This document shows, one piece after another, positions 22,755 through 32,340 of a DNA stretch of 43,527 bases. The stretch comes from Aeribacillus composti (GTDB lineage: Bacteria > Bacillota > Bacilli > Bacillales > Aeribacillaceae), in contig NZ_VISS01000037.1 in assembly GCF_007827555.1 (NCBI RefSeq), positions 1 through 43,527 of the forward strand. The letters run 5' to 3'. Position 1 is the first letter of the stretch, and the number at the start of each line of letters is the position of its first letter. The notes below the pieces were generated by a model, which did no database searches, had not been told where the DNA came from, and worked only from the letters and a program-made list of their open reading frames with translations. A program made the translations under genes and the position numbers.

Positions 22755-22800
22755 TGAGTAATGATAATTACTCCTTGCCCGAATTGGGCCGTCAAGACCA
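22755..22800 (+). promoter_or_regulatory. rpsF leader, candidate S6:S18 autoregulatory RNA
   Basis: The leader contains CCGAA (22779-22783) inside a small GCCC/GGGC hairpin (22777-22789), a few bases before the ribosome site AAAGGAGGTG. A CCGAA-type element bound by the S6:S18 complex is known in rpsF leaders of many bacteria. The match here is short, so the call is tentative. Confidence 0.42.
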
Positions 22801-22817
22801 AAAGGAGGTGTAAGAGA

Positions 22818-23105
22818 ATGAGAAAATACGAAATTATGTATATTATCCGTCCAAACATTGAAGAGGATGCTAAAAAAGAGCTAGTTGAGCGTTTTAACGG
22901 CATTCTTGTGAACAATGGTGCGGAGATTACAGAGGTGAAGGAATGGGGAAAACGCCGTCTCGCTTATGAAATTAAAGACTTCCGAGATGGTATTTACATG
23001 ATTTTAAACGTTCAAGCTTCACCTCAAGCGGTTGAAGAATTTAACCGTTTGGCAAGAATCAATGAAGATATTTTACGTCATATCATTGTTAAAGAAGAAG
23101 AGTAA
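22818..23105 (+). CDS. rpsF: 30S ribosomal protein S6
   Basis: 95 residues, equal to B. subtilis S6, starting [13 protein letters not shown] after AAAGGAGGTG. It pairs with S18 on the 30S platform. A longer in-frame reading from 22761 would run through the leader hairpin and the ribosome site and is rejected. First gene of the S6-SSB-S18 operon. Confidence 0.97.
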   Translation: MRKYEIMYIIRPNIEEDAKKELVERFNGILVNNGAEITEVKEWGKRRLAYEIKDFRDGIYMILNVQASPQAVEEFNRLARINEDILRHIIVKEEE

Positions 23106-23171
23106 TTTGTTCCAATATACGTGTTAAAATGGTAATATCATCTTAAAAGACATTTTAGGAGTGGTTCTGAA

Positions 23172-23669
23172 ATGATGAATCGTGTCGTTTTGGTCGGTCG
23201 GCTTACAAGAGATCCCGAATTACGATACACGCCCAGCGGTGTAGCCGTTGCAACCTTTACATTGGCAGTTAATCGAAATTTTACAAATCAGCAAGGGGAA
23301 CGCGAAGCAGATTTTATCAACTGTGTCGTTTGGCGGCGTCCTGCGGAAAACGTAGCCAACTATTTAAAAAAAGGCAGCCTTGCGGGTGTTGATGGCCGTC
23401 TTCAAACACGCAGCTATGAAGATCAAACGGGAAGAAGAGTATTTGTAACAGAGGTTGTGGCGGACAGCGTTCAATTTTTAGAACCGAAGAGTGCCGCAGT
23501 CGGGAATAATTCGGGATTTTTTGCAGGAAATCAAGGAAATGCAAATCCATATGGCGGTGCACCATTTGATCCAAACCGGAATAATCAGAACCACCAAAAC
23601 TTTGACGATGATCCATTTGCTAATGATGGACAACCGATTGATATTTCAGATGATGATTTACCATTTTAA
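23172..23669 (+). CDS. ssb: Single-stranded DNA-binding protein SsbA
   Basis: 165 residues. The N-terminal OB fold has [20 protein letters not shown] and [20 protein letters not shown] Gly/Asn/Gln-rich linker follows, ending in DDDLPF, the acidic tip that recruits RecA mediators, PriA and others. The full tip identifies it as the essential SsbA type. It lies between rpsF and rpsR as in all Bacilli and shares their promoter. Confidence 0.97.
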   Translation: MMNRVVLVGRLTRDPELRYTPSGVAVATFTLAVNRNFTNQQGEREADFINCVVWRRPAENVANYLKKGSLAGVDGRLQTRSYEDQTGRRVFVTEVVADSVQFLEPKSAAVGNNSGFFAGNQGNANPYGGAPFDPNRNNQNHQNFDDDPFANDGQPIDISDDDLPF

Positions 23670-23712
23670 CCGATTGTACGCCTAGATAAATGTAAAGAAG
23701 GGAGGAATTGTA

Positions 23713-23949
23713 ATGGCTGGACGCAGAGGCCGCGGTAAACGCCGGAAAGTGTGCTATTTCACAGCAAACGGCATTACGCACATTGATTACAAAGATGTTG
23801 ATTTGCTTAAAAAATTCATTTCTGAACGCGGAAAAATTTTGCCTCGCCGTGTAACAGGAACGAGTGCAAAATATCAACGGAAATTAACAGTTGCCATTAA
23901 ACGGGCCCGTCAAATGGCATTGCTTCCTTATGTTGCAGATGATAAATAA
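23713..23949 (+). CDS. rpsR: 30S ribosomal protein S18
   Basis: 78 residues, basic, with [16 protein letters not shown] and [15 protein letters not shown]. It is the partner of S6 on the 30S platform. The ATG follows GGGAGGAAT. Last gene of the operon; an intrinsic terminator follows. Confidence 0.97.
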   Translation: MAGRRGRGKRRKVCYFTANGITHIDYKDVDLLKKFISERGKILPRRVTGTSAKYQRKLTVAIKRARQMALLPYVADDK

Positions 23950-23961
23950 GAAATTTCAAAG

Positions 23962-23991
23962 GCAGCAAGGTGAATCCCTTGTTGCTTTTTT
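23962..23991 (+). terminator. Intrinsic terminator after rpsR
   Basis: GCAGCAAGG (23962-23970) pairs with CCTTGTTGC (23977-23985, one G-U), then six T. Confidence 0.9.
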
Positions 23992-24016
23992 CTTGTCCGT
24001 TAAATGAAACCATGAT

Positions 24017-24045
24017 TTGATTGTTTAAAAAGTCTAGATTAAAAT
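24017..24045 (+). promoter_or_regulatory. Candidate promoter of yybS-gdpP-rplI
   Basis: TTGATT (24017-24022) and TAAAAT (24040-24045) with a 17-bp spacer, 30 bp before yybS. Moderate match to sigma-A consensus. Confidence 0.5.
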
Positions 24046-24075
24046 AATGGTATGAGTCTTGATTGAGGTGAGTCT

Positions 24076-25002
24076 GTGAAACGTACGAATGTTTTAACAG
24101 AAGGTGCTATATTCGTTGCTATTTATACCGTTTTTCTATTAATTACTTTATATGTTCCGATATTAAGCGTTATATCAATATTTTTCCTTTCGACGCCGTT
24201 TATTATTTTCGGTATCCGCCACGGAATCAAGCAGTCTTTTGTTTTATTATTAGCATCAATCGTGATGACATTTTTGGTCGGCTCCATCGTTTCGCTGCCG
24301 ATTGGGCTCATGTTCAGTGTGACAGGTATCATAATGGCATACTTTTATCGTCAAAAACGGCAGCTGTTTGCGTTAATAGGCGGCACCATTTCATTGCTCA
24401 TCAATTTCGTTCTTGATTATGCGTTATCAATTGTTTTTTTGGGCGTTGATCTTTTTAGTGATGTTATACAACAAACCAAGTCTTCAGTAAGGGAAACATT
24501 AGCCGCATTCCCTTCAATGGATGAAGAAATGAAAAAAACAATGATGGAGCAAATGAACGAGCAGTTTGATTTATTAATGAACTTGCTTCCGAGCATGTTT
24601 GTCATTGTGTCATTTATGTTAGCCGTGATTATACATATATTGAACATTGGAATTATAAAAAGATTAAAATTGAATGTTGGAACAATCACCCCTTTCCGCG
24701 ACTGGAAATTTCCAAAAAGTATTATTTGGTATTATTTAATCGCCACTCTCCTTATGCTTATCAATTTGCCTAAAGAATCTTTTTTAAATATCGCGCTTTA
24801 CAATATTGTGTTTGTTTTACAGACTGTGCTTTTAATTCAAGGGTTTTCCTTTATTTTTTATTTTTGTCATGTGAAAAAACTTTCGAAAGCAGTGCCGGTA
24901 TTGATTGTAATTGGAACATTTATTTTGCCAATTCTTCTTTATCCAGTACGAATATTGGGAATCATTGATTTAGGGTTTAATCTCCGCGAAAAAATACGTT
25001 AG
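24076..25002 (+). CDS. yybS: DUF2232 membrane protein YybS
   Basis: A 308-residue polytopic membrane protein with about eight hydrophobic segments and a short charged central loop (about 135-165, EEMKKTMMEQMNEQ). It fits the YybS/DUF2232 family, fixed before gdpP in Bacilli. No function is established. The start is GTG at 24076 with GAGGTGAG upstream. gdpP begins 36 bp after its stop. Confidence 0.88.
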   Translation: MKRTNVLTEGAIFVAIYTVFLLITLYVPILSVISIFFLSTPFIIFGIRHGIKQSFVLLLASIVMTFLVGSIVSLPIGLMFSVTGIIMAYFYRQKRQLFALIGGTISLLINFVLDYALSIVFLGVDLFSDVIQQTKSSVRETLAAFPSMDEEMKKTMMEQMNEQFDLLMNLLPSMFVIVSFMLAVIIHILNIGIIKRLKLNVGTITPFRDWKFPKSIIWYYLIATLLMLINLPKESFLNIALYNIVFVLQTVLLIQGFSFIFYFCHVKKLSKAVPVLIVIGTFILPILLYPVRILGIIDLGFNLREKIR

Positions 25003-25038
25003 GCCTTGGTTCGTTCTTTTTGCAAGGAGCTGAATAAA

Positions 25039-27015
25039 ATGCCGAGTTTTTTTGAAAAACCTTTATTCTTTTACCCGTTATACGCACTCATTGGCGTAAT
25101 AGCGGCAATGATCGGTTTTCTGTTATTTTATAATTGGGTGATTGGCTGTATTAGCGCAATCGTTGCAGGTTGTCTGTTGTTTTTTTTCTTTTATGCTGTT
25201 AAACGATTGAAATTGGAATTGGAACATTCTATTTCTGATTTAACGTTTCGTTTGAAAAAAGCTGGCGATGAAGTTTTTATGAAGATGCCGATTGGCATTA
25301 TGCTTATCAACGATCAATTTGCCGTGGAATGGGTCAATCCATTTTTAGCTTCATATTTTAAGAACGACAAGCTGGTCGGTCGTCCTCTTGACGAAATTTC
25401 TGAAACATTAAAAGTGTTATTTCAAAAAGGGATAGATTCCGATATCGTGACTCTTCAAAACCGTAAATTTCGCGTCATTGTCAAAAAAGAAGAAAGGCTT
25501 CTTTATTTTTTTGATGAAACGGACCACACGGAACTAAAAAAGCAGTATGAAAGCGAACGGATTGTTTTAGCTTATATATTTTTAGATAATTATGATGAAA
25601 TCGCACAAGGGCTCGACGATCAAAAGCGGAGCAATTTAAACAGCCTTGTGACATCCATATTAAATAAATGGGCAGTCGATAACGGTATTTTTTTAAAAAG
25701 AGTTTCCTCTGAACGTTTTATTGCGGTTTTTAATGAAAAAATTTTGGCTGAGCTTGAAAAAACGAAATTTTCTATTTTAGATGAAGTCAGAGAAAAAGCG
25801 GTTATTCAAAATGTTTCTCTCACCTTAAGCATCGGGATTGGAGCCGGCATTAAAGATCTGTCTGAATTGGGGCATCTGGCGCAGTCGAGTCTAGATCTTG
25901 CTTTAGGCCGCGGAGGAGACCAAGTTGCTATTAAACGGGGAAATGGCAAGGTTAAATTTTACGGCGGACAAACAAATCCGATCGAAAAACGCACACGCGT
26001 TAGAGCTCGAGTGATTTCTCATGCATTAAAAGAAATCATTCGTGAAAGTGATAAAGTATTTATTATGGGTCATAAAAATCCTGACATGGATTCAATTGGT
26101 TCAGCAATTGGAATATTGAAGGTGGCGCAAATCAATCATAAAGAAGGTTTTATTGTTGTAAATCATGAAGAATTCGGCCAAGGACTTCAAAAGCTTGTGG
26201 AGGAAGTAAAGAAGGACGCTGAGTTATGGTCCAGATTCATCACTCCGGATGAAGCCCTGAATATTGCAACAGATCATTCTCTTCTCGTGATTCTAGATAC
26301 GAATAAACCTTCAATGGTGGCTGAACAAAAATTGCTGAGCGAAATTGACCATGTAGTAGTCATTGACCATCATCGCAGGGGAGAAGAATTTATTCAAGAT
26401 CCACTGCTTGTTTATATAGAACCTTATGCATCATCTACATCTGAACTTGTTACGGAAATTTTAGTATATCAGCCTGCAGAATTTAAAATGAGTACAATAG
26501 AGGCAACTGCATTGTTGGCAGGTATTACGGTAGATACAAAATGCTTCACGCTTCGAACAGGCTCTAGAACATTCGATGCGGCGTCTTATTTGCGATCAAA
26601 AGGAGCGGATACAATCCTTGTCCAAAAATTGTTGAAAGAGGATATTCAACAATTTGTTCAACGTGCCAAGTTCATTCAAAACACAGAGATTATGAATAAT
26701 GGGGTTGCAATAGCAAAAGCAGATCGAGAAGATGAATATTACGATCAAGTGATCATTGCTCAGGCAGCTGACACTCTTTTATCAATGAACGGCGTATTGG
26801 CGTCGTTTGTCATTGCGAAGCGTGATGAACATACAGTCGGTATTAGTGCTAGATCATTGGGCGATTTTAATGTTCAATTAATAATGGAAGCACTTGGAGG
26901 TGGAGGGCATTTAACAAATGCCGCGACCCAGCTGGAGCATGTTACGATAAATGAAGCAGAAAAACGATTAAAAGAAGCTGTTCAACAATATTTAGAAGGG
27001 AGAAATGAAGAATGA
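25039..27015 (+). CDS. gdpP: Cyclic-di-AMP phosphodiesterase GdpP
   Basis: A 658-residue membrane-bound enzyme (B. subtilis GdpP is 659) that hydrolyses c-di-AMP to pApA. Two transmembrane helices (about 12-54) precede a PAS domain, a degenerate GGDEF domain ([15 protein letters not shown]) with weak ATPase in relatives, and a DHH-DHHA1 phosphodiesterase. Metal motifs are [11 protein letters not shown] and [14 protein letters not shown]1 has [12 protein letters not shown]. The ATG at 25039 ([10 protein letters not shown]) has AAGGAG nine bases upstream; an 11-residue TTG extension from 25006 overlaps that site. rplI overlaps the stop (ATGA). Confidence 0.96.
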   Translation: MPSFFEKPLFFYPLYALIGVIAAMIGFLLFYNWVIGCISAIVAGCLLFFFFYAVKRLKLELEHSISDLTFRLKKAGDEVFMKMPIGIMLINDQFAVEWVNPFLASYFKNDKLVGRPLDEISETLKVLFQKGIDSDIVTLQNRKFRVIVKKEERLLYFFDETDHTELKKQYESERIVLAYIFLDNYDEIAQGLDDQKRSNLNSLVTSILNKWAVDNGIFLKRVSSERFIAVFNEKILAELEKTKFSILDEVREKAVIQNVSLTLSIGIGAGIKDLSELGHLAQSSLDLALGRGGDQVAIKRGNGKVKFYGGQTNPIEKRTRVRARVISHALKEIIRESDKVFIMGHKNPDMDSIGSAIGILKVAQINHKEGFIVVNHEEFGQGLQKLVEEVKKDAELWSRFITPDEALNIATDHSLLVILDTNKPSMVAEQKLLSEIDHVVVIDHHRRGEEFIQDPLLVYIEPYASSTSELVTEILVYQPAEFKMSTIEATALLAGITVDTKCFTLRTGSRTFDAASYLRSKGADTILVQKLLKEDIQQFVQRAKFIQNTEIMNNGVAIAKADREDEYYDQVIIAQAADTLLSMNGVLASFVIAKRDEHTVGISARSLGDFNVQLIMEALGGGGHLTNAATQLEHVTINEAEKRLKEAVQQYLEGRNEE

Positions 27016-27458
27016 AAGTGATTTTTTTACAAGATGTAAAGGGGAAAGGGAAAAAAGGTGAAGTAAAAAATGTAGCTGACGGCTATGCCCAAAATTATCT
27101 TTTTAAAAAAGGTTTGGCTGTTGAAGCGACAAGTGCCAATTTAAAACAGCTGGAAGCGCAAAAGAAAAAAGAAGAAAAAGAGGCAGCGGAAGAATTAGCG
27201 CAGGCAAAAAAATTAAAAGAACAGCTTGAAAAAATCACGGTTGAATTAAAAGCGAAAGCCGGTGAGGGCGGAAGATTATTTGGTTCCGTAACAAGCAAAC
27301 AAATTGCTGATCAATTAAAAAAAGCACATAATATTCAAATCGATAAACGGAAGATTGATCTTCCAGATGCGATTCGTTCTTTAGGCTATACAAATGTTCC
27401 GATTAAGCTTCATTCGGAAGTGACGGCGACGTTAAAGGTACATGTTACAGAAGAATAA
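27012..27458 (+). CDS. rplI: 50S ribosomal protein L9
   Basis: 148 residues, starting [19 protein letters not shown], the L9 N-domain, followed by the long Lys/Glu-rich connecting helix (about 40-75) and a C-domain with [15 protein letters not shown]. Its ATG overlaps the gdpP stop (ATGA), so translation is coupled. A 12-bp stem with a 22-nt loop (27470-27515) follows but lacks a good T-run. Confidence 0.97.
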   Translation: MKVIFLQDVKGKGKKGEVKNVADGYAQNYLFKKGLAVEATSANLKQLEAQKKKEEKEAAEELAQAKKLKEQLEKITVELKAKAGEGGRLFGSVTSKQIADQLKKAHNIQIDKRKIDLPDAIRSLGYTNVPIKLHSEVTATLKVHVTEE

Positions 27459-27572
27459 TGGCAAGGAGCAATGTGGTATTATGGAAAGAAGTTGATCTTG
27501 AAGTAATGCCACATTTCTCTTTATACTTTTTGGAGAAAAAATTTATGTGTCCACGGTAAGGCGGTGATCATC

Positions 27573-28943
27573 TTGAATGATCTTCTGGTCAGTGATCGAA
27601 TTCCACCACAAAATATAGAAGCAGAGCAGGCAGTGCTTGGGGCAATTTTTTTAGAACCTGAAGCGCTTATGTTAGCTTCCGAAATATTAGTTCCTGAAGA
27701 TTTTTATCGATCCAGCCATCAAAAGATTTTTCAATCGATGTTGAGGCTTTCGGAAAAAGGAGAGCCCGTCGATTTAGTAACTGTGACAAAAGACTTGGCG
27801 GATGCGAAAATTTTGGAAGAGGTTGGCGGGGTTTCTTATTTAAGCGATTTAGCGGGATCCGTTCCTACAGCAGCAAATATCGAATATTATGCGAAAATTG
27901 TTGAAGAAAAATCGATATTAAGAAGACTTATACGAACAGCAACGGCTATAGCTCAAGAAGGCTATAATCGGGAAGACGATGTGGAAACACTTTTAACAGA
28001 AGCCGAAAAAAGCATCATGGAAGTGGCGCAGCGGAGAAAAGCCGGATTGTTTCAAAACATTAAAGATATTCTTGTTCGAACATACGATAAAATTGAAATG
28101 CTCCACAATCGCAAAGGGGAAATTACAGGAATTCCTACAGGCTTTTCCGAATTGGATCGTATGACGGCCGGCTTTCAGCGAAATGATTTAATTATCGTAG
28201 CGGCCCGCCCGTCTGTCGGTAAAACTGCATTTGCCTTAAACATCGCTCAAAATGTTGCGACGAAAACGGACGAAAATGTAGCGATTTTTAGCTTGGAAAT
28301 GGGTGCGGAACAGCTTGTCATGCGTATGCTATGCGCAGAAGGAAACATAGATGCCCAAAATTTGCGAACGGGAAATTTAACCCCGGATGATTGGGGAAAG
28401 TTGACGATGGCAATGGGGAGTTTATCAAATGCCGGCATTTATATTGATGATACACCTGGCATAAGAGTGAGTGATATTCGCGCCAAATGCAGACGGTTAA
28501 AACAGGAAAAGGGCCTTGGTTTAATTATCATAGATTATTTGCAATTAATTCAAGGAAGCGGGCGGAATCGGGAAAACCGCCAGCAGGAAGTTTCGGAAAT
28601 ATCAAGATCTCTTAAGGCTTTGGCACGTGAATTGGAAGTGCCGGTCATCGCATTATCCCAGCTATCACGAAGCGTCGAGCAGCGTCAAGATAAACGCCCG
28701 ATGATGTCAGATATTCGGGAGTCCGGTAGTATTGAGCAGGATGCAGATATCGTCGCCTTTTTATACAGAGATGATTACTACAATACGGAATCAGAAAACA
28801 AAAATATTATTGAAATCATTATAGCCAAGCAGCGGAACGGCCCTGTAGGAACTGTTCAGCTTGCATTTGTAAAAGAATATAATAAATTTGTAAATCTTGA
28901 AAGGAGATATGAAGACGATCATATTCCTCCTGCTGTCTCTTGA
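27573..28943 (+). CDS. dnaC: Replicative DNA helicase DnaC (DnaB family)
   Basis: A 456-residue hexameric replicative helicase (B. subtilis DnaC 454). The N-terminal primase-binding domain begins RIPPQNIEAEQAVLGAIFL. The RecA-like motor has Walker A ARPSVGKTA and Walker B LIIIDYLQLIQGSG, then the arginine-finger region. The start is TTG at 27573 with GGCGGTGAT at proper distance; the in-frame GTG at 27564 lies inside that site. Confidence 0.96.
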   Translation: MNDLLVSDRIPPQNIEAEQAVLGAIFLEPEALMLASEILVPEDFYRSSHQKIFQSMLRLSEKGEPVDLVTVTKDLADAKILEEVGGVSYLSDLAGSVPTAANIEYYAKIVEEKSILRRLIRTATAIAQEGYNREDDVETLLTEAEKSIMEVAQRRKAGLFQNIKDILVRTYDKIEMLHNRKGEITGIPTGFSELDRMTAGFQRNDLIIVAARPSVGKTAFALNIAQNVATKTDENVAIFSLEMGAEQLVMRMLCAEGNIDAQNLRTGNLTPDDWGKLTMAMGSLSNAGIYIDDTPGIRVSDIRAKCRRLKQEKGLGLIIIDYLQLIQGSGRNRENRQQEVSEISRSLKALARELEVPVIALSQLSRSVEQRQDKRPMMSDIRESGSIEQDADIVAFLYRDDYYNTESENKNIIEIIIAKQRNGPVGTVQLAFVKEYNKFVNLERRYEDDHIPPAVS

Positions 28944-28961
28944 TGAGGCAGTTGTTTTTTT
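28933..28961 (+). terminator. Terminator at the dnaC stop codon
   Basis: CTGTCTC (28933-28939) pairs with GAGGCAG (28945-28951, one G-U) and is followed by a T-rich run. The dnaC TGA is in the loop. Confidence 0.65.
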
Positions 28962-28975
28962 GTAAGCATCTTATA

Positions 28976-30391
<1,416 letters not shown>

Positions 30392-30399
30392 TAAACTTG

Positions 30400-30427
30400 G
30401 AGGGATCGGCTGTTCCCTCTTTTTTTT
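30400..30427 (+). terminator. Intrinsic terminator after purA
   Basis: GAGGGA (30400-30405) pairs with TCCCTC (30414-30419), then eight T. Confidence 0.85.
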
Positions 30428-30446
30428 GTGAAATTAAAAAAAATCG

Positions 30447-30475
30447 TTGTTTTGTCCCTCTAGAAATGATATTAT
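30447..30475 (+). promoter_or_regulatory. Candidate promoter of the repeat array and tRNA-Lys
   Basis: TTGTTT (30447-30452) and TATTAT (30470-30475) with a 17-bp spacer, just after the purA terminator and before the tRNA-like repeats. A transcript from here would run through the array into tRNA-Lys. Confidence 0.45.
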
Positions 30476-30496
30476 TATACACGTCTTGAGAAAAAT

Positions 30497-31062
30497 GAGC
30501 GTATTGGCTCCGAACTGTTCGCACAATGCATCTAACATCCTCGAAAAAGCCGGAAGAGGAAGGGACATCTGACAAATTTTAAAATGGGTTAGATAGAAAA
30601 AATTTTTTTATGAGCCATTAGCTCAGTCGGTAGAGCAACGAGTAAGGCTTCATCGAATAGGCGACGAGTTGTCCCGACGCATCCATCATCCTCGAAAAAG
30701 CCGGAAGAGGAAGGGACATCTGACAAATTTTAAAATGGATTAGAAGAAAAAAAAATTTTATGAGCCATTAGCTCAGTCGGTAGAGCAACGAGCAAGGCTT
30801 CATCGAATAGGCGACGAGTTGTCCCGACGCATCCATCATCCTCGAAAAAGCTAGAAGAGGAAGGGACATCTGACAAATGAAAAATGGATTAGATAGAAAA
30901 AAATTTTTTTATGAGCCATTAGCTCAGTCGGTAGAGCAACGAGCAAGGCTTCATCGAATAAGCGACGAGTTGTCCCGACGCATCCATCATCCTCGAAAAA
31001 GCTAGAAGAGGAAGGGACATCTGACAAATTTTAAAATGGATTAGAAGGAAAAAATTTTTTAT
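30497..31062 (+). repeat. Tandem array of ~150-bp units each starting with the 5' part of tRNA-Lys
   Basis: Three nearly identical units start at 30612, 30762 and 30913 (periods 150 and 151; the true tRNA-Lys starts 150 bp later). Each opens with 26 nt matching tRNA-Lys through the D-arm (GAGCCATTAGCTCAG, then TCGGTAGAGCA), then leaves the tRNA for about 80 nt of unit-specific sequence (from ACGAGYAAGG to GAGGAAGGGA). ATCTGAC follows, which equals the 5' side of the tRNA-Lys anticodon arm, then an AT-rich tail. A decayed, shorter unit (30497-30611) precedes them, starting GAGCGTATTGGCTC. Units differ at only a few bases. In each full unit GTCCC can pair with GGGAC around a CCTC/GAGG hairpin. 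No D-arm copy continues into a full cloverleaf, so these are not tRNA genes. Confidence 0.88.
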
Positions 31063-31138
31063 GAGCCATTAGCTCAGTAGGTAGAGCATCTGACTTTTAA
31101 TCAGAGGGTCGGAGGTTCGAATCCTCCATGGCTCACCA
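31063..31138 (+). tRNA. tRNA-Lys (UUU)
   Basis: A complete 76-nt cloverleaf: acceptor GAGCCAT/ATGGCTC, D-arm GCTC...GAGC, anticodon arm TCTGA-CTTTTAA-TCAGA with anticodon TTT (31096-31098), T-arm GGAGG-TTCGAAT-CCTCC, discriminator A and encoded CCA. The D-loop reads AGTAGG, whereas the repeat copies upstream read AGTCGG. Confidence 0.97.
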
Positions 31139-31242
31139 TTACAATCGAGAAATATTATACAAGCTGCCTCACATTCGAGAATCCACATATATGAAAGGCT
31201 TGAGAGAGGGAAAAAGAGTTCGCATTCTTGAAAACTTTATAC

Positions 31243-31315
31243 GGCTCGGTAGCTCAGTCGGTAGAGCAAAGGACTGAAAATCCTTGTGTCGGCGGTTCGA
31301 TTCCGTCCCGAGCCA
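31243..31315 (+). tRNA. tRNA-Phe (GAA), CCA not encoded
   Basis: A complete 73-nt cloverleaf: acceptor GGCTCGG/CCGAGCC, anticodon arm AGGACTGAAAATCCT with anticodon GAA, T-arm GGCGGTTCGATTCCGTC (last pair lax), discriminator A. The next bases are CTT, so CCA must be added by the nucleotidyltransferase, unlike tRNA-Lys. The 104-bp gap before it (31139-31242) shows no tRNA. Confidence 0.96.
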
Positions 31316-31323
31316 CTTCATAC

Positions 31324-31347
31324 GCACGGTTTATCCGTGCTATTTTT
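31324..31347 (+). terminator. Intrinsic terminator after tRNA-Phe
   Basis: GCACGG (31324-31329) and CCGTGC (31335-31340), then TATTTTT. Confidence 0.85.
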
Positions 31348-31421
31348 GGCTATAAGTAAGTTAAACCAAAATTGGTAACATTTGTGGTTGTAAATAGAAA
31401 TTTGATTTCTCATCTCAAGCT

Positions 31422-31449
31422 GTTACAATAAGATAAAAATTGATATAAT
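31422..31449 (+). promoter_or_regulatory. Candidate promoter upstream of walR
   Basis: TATAAT at 31444-31449 with a weak -35 GTTACA (31422-31427, 16-bp spacer). An inverted repeat AATAGGTTT (31447-31455) / AAACCTATT (31490-31498) overlaps the -10 region. In the 309-bp gap 31316-31624 I see no gene. Confidence 0.4.
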
Positions 31450-31508
31450 AGGTTTGATAGGAATTTACAGGGGTTTACTCTAAGTTCCAAAACCTATTGA
31501 ATTTAAGA

Positions 31509-31533
31509 CCTCTAGCAATAGCTAGGGGTTTTC
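31509..31533 (+). terminator. Terminator-like hairpin in the walR leader
   Basis: CCTCTAGC (31509-31516), loop AATA, GCTAGGGG (31521-31528, one G-U), then TTTTCTG. It lies about 90 bp before walR, so it could attenuate wal transcription or end a short RNA begun at the promoter just upstream. Confidence 0.55.
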
Positions 31534-31624
31534 TGCTTGTTTTTTCCATTTGTATTGAAAGTTGATGATGAGATGAATGTAATCGTGGTAAAGTAAAGTT
31601 AATAGATCAAAAGGGGAGAAAATG

Positions 31625-32338
31625 ATGGAAAATAAAAAAATATTAGTTGTTGATGATGAAAAACCAATTGCAGATATATTAGAGTTTAATCTTAAAAAAG
31701 AAGGTTTTGATGTATACTGTGCTTATGATGGAACAAGCGCGATTGAAATGGTGGAAGAAATTAAACCTGACTTGATATTGTTAGATATTATGCTTCCCAG
31801 CAAGGATGGAATGGAAGTGTGCCGGGAAGTTCGAAAAAAATATGAAATGCCGATTATTATGTTGACTGCGAAAGATTCAGAAATCGATAAAGTGCTTGGT
31901 CTGGAGCTTGGTGCTGATGATTATGTGACAAAACCATTCAGCACAAGAGAGCTCTTGGCAAGGGTAAAGGCAAATTTACGAAGACAGCAAACAAATGCTG
32001 CAAGGGAAGCGGCTTCTGAACAGTCGGAAATTCAAATCGGCTCTCTCGTTATTCATCCTGATGCATATGTCGTTTCAAAACGGGGAGAAACGATCGAGCT
32101 TACTCATCGTGAGTTTGAATTGCTTCACTATTTAGCGAAGCACATTGGACAGGTCATGACCCGAGAGCATTTGCTGCAAACCGTTTGGGGATATGACTAT
32201 TTCGGAGACGTCAGAACTGTAGATGTCACGGTTAGAAGACTTAGGGAAAAAATTGAAGACAACCCAAGCCATCCAATATGGATTGTGACAAGAAGAGGGG
32301 TAGGTTATTATTTGCGCAATCCTGAACAGGAGCAGTGA
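31625..32338 (+). CDS. walR: Essential response regulator WalR (YycF)
   Basis: An OmpR-family regulator of cell-wall metabolism, 237 residues. The receiver domain has acidic pocket residues VVDDE, phospho-acceptor Asp54 in LLDIMLP, and TAKD and TKPF. A winged-helix DNA-binding domain follows ([22 protein letters not shown]). Two ATG codons are adjacent (31622, 31625); the second has the better 6-nt spacing to GGGGAG and aligns with MDKKILVV of B. subtilis. walK follows directly. Confidence 0.97.
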   Translation: MENKKILVVDDEKPIADILEFNLKKEGFDVYCAYDGTSAIEMVEEIKPDLILLDIMLPSKDGMEVCREVRKKYEMPIIMLTAKDSEIDKVLGLELGADDYVTKPFSTRELLARVKANLRRQQTNAAREAASEQSEIQIGSLVIHPDAYVVSKRGETIELTHREFELLHYLAKHIGQVMTREHLLQTVWGYDYFGDVRTVDVTVRRLREKIEDNPSHPIWIVTRRGVGYYLRNPEQEQ

Positions 32339-32340
32339 AC

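Noticed and set aside
24123-24689. Long open frames on the minus strand opposite yybS and other core genes
   Set aside because: They are antisense shadows of conserved genes, without ribosome sites or recognisable products.
27470-27515. Stem after rplI as an intrinsic terminator
   Set aside because: The loop is 22 nt and no clear T-run follows; it may be structured RNA but I do not call it a terminator.
30497-31062. Repeat array as a CRISPR
   Set aside because: Units are almost fully identical over 150 bp with no variable spacers and no cas genes nearby.
30612-31062. Repeat array as integrase attachment-site duplications at a tRNA gene
   Set aside because: Integrases duplicate tRNA 3' parts as a rule; here only the 5' part is repeated, and no integrase is present.
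30612-31062. Repeat units as T-box riboswitches
   Set aside because: No T-box antiterminator sequence, no terminator, and no aminoacyl-tRNA synthetase or amino acid gene downstream.
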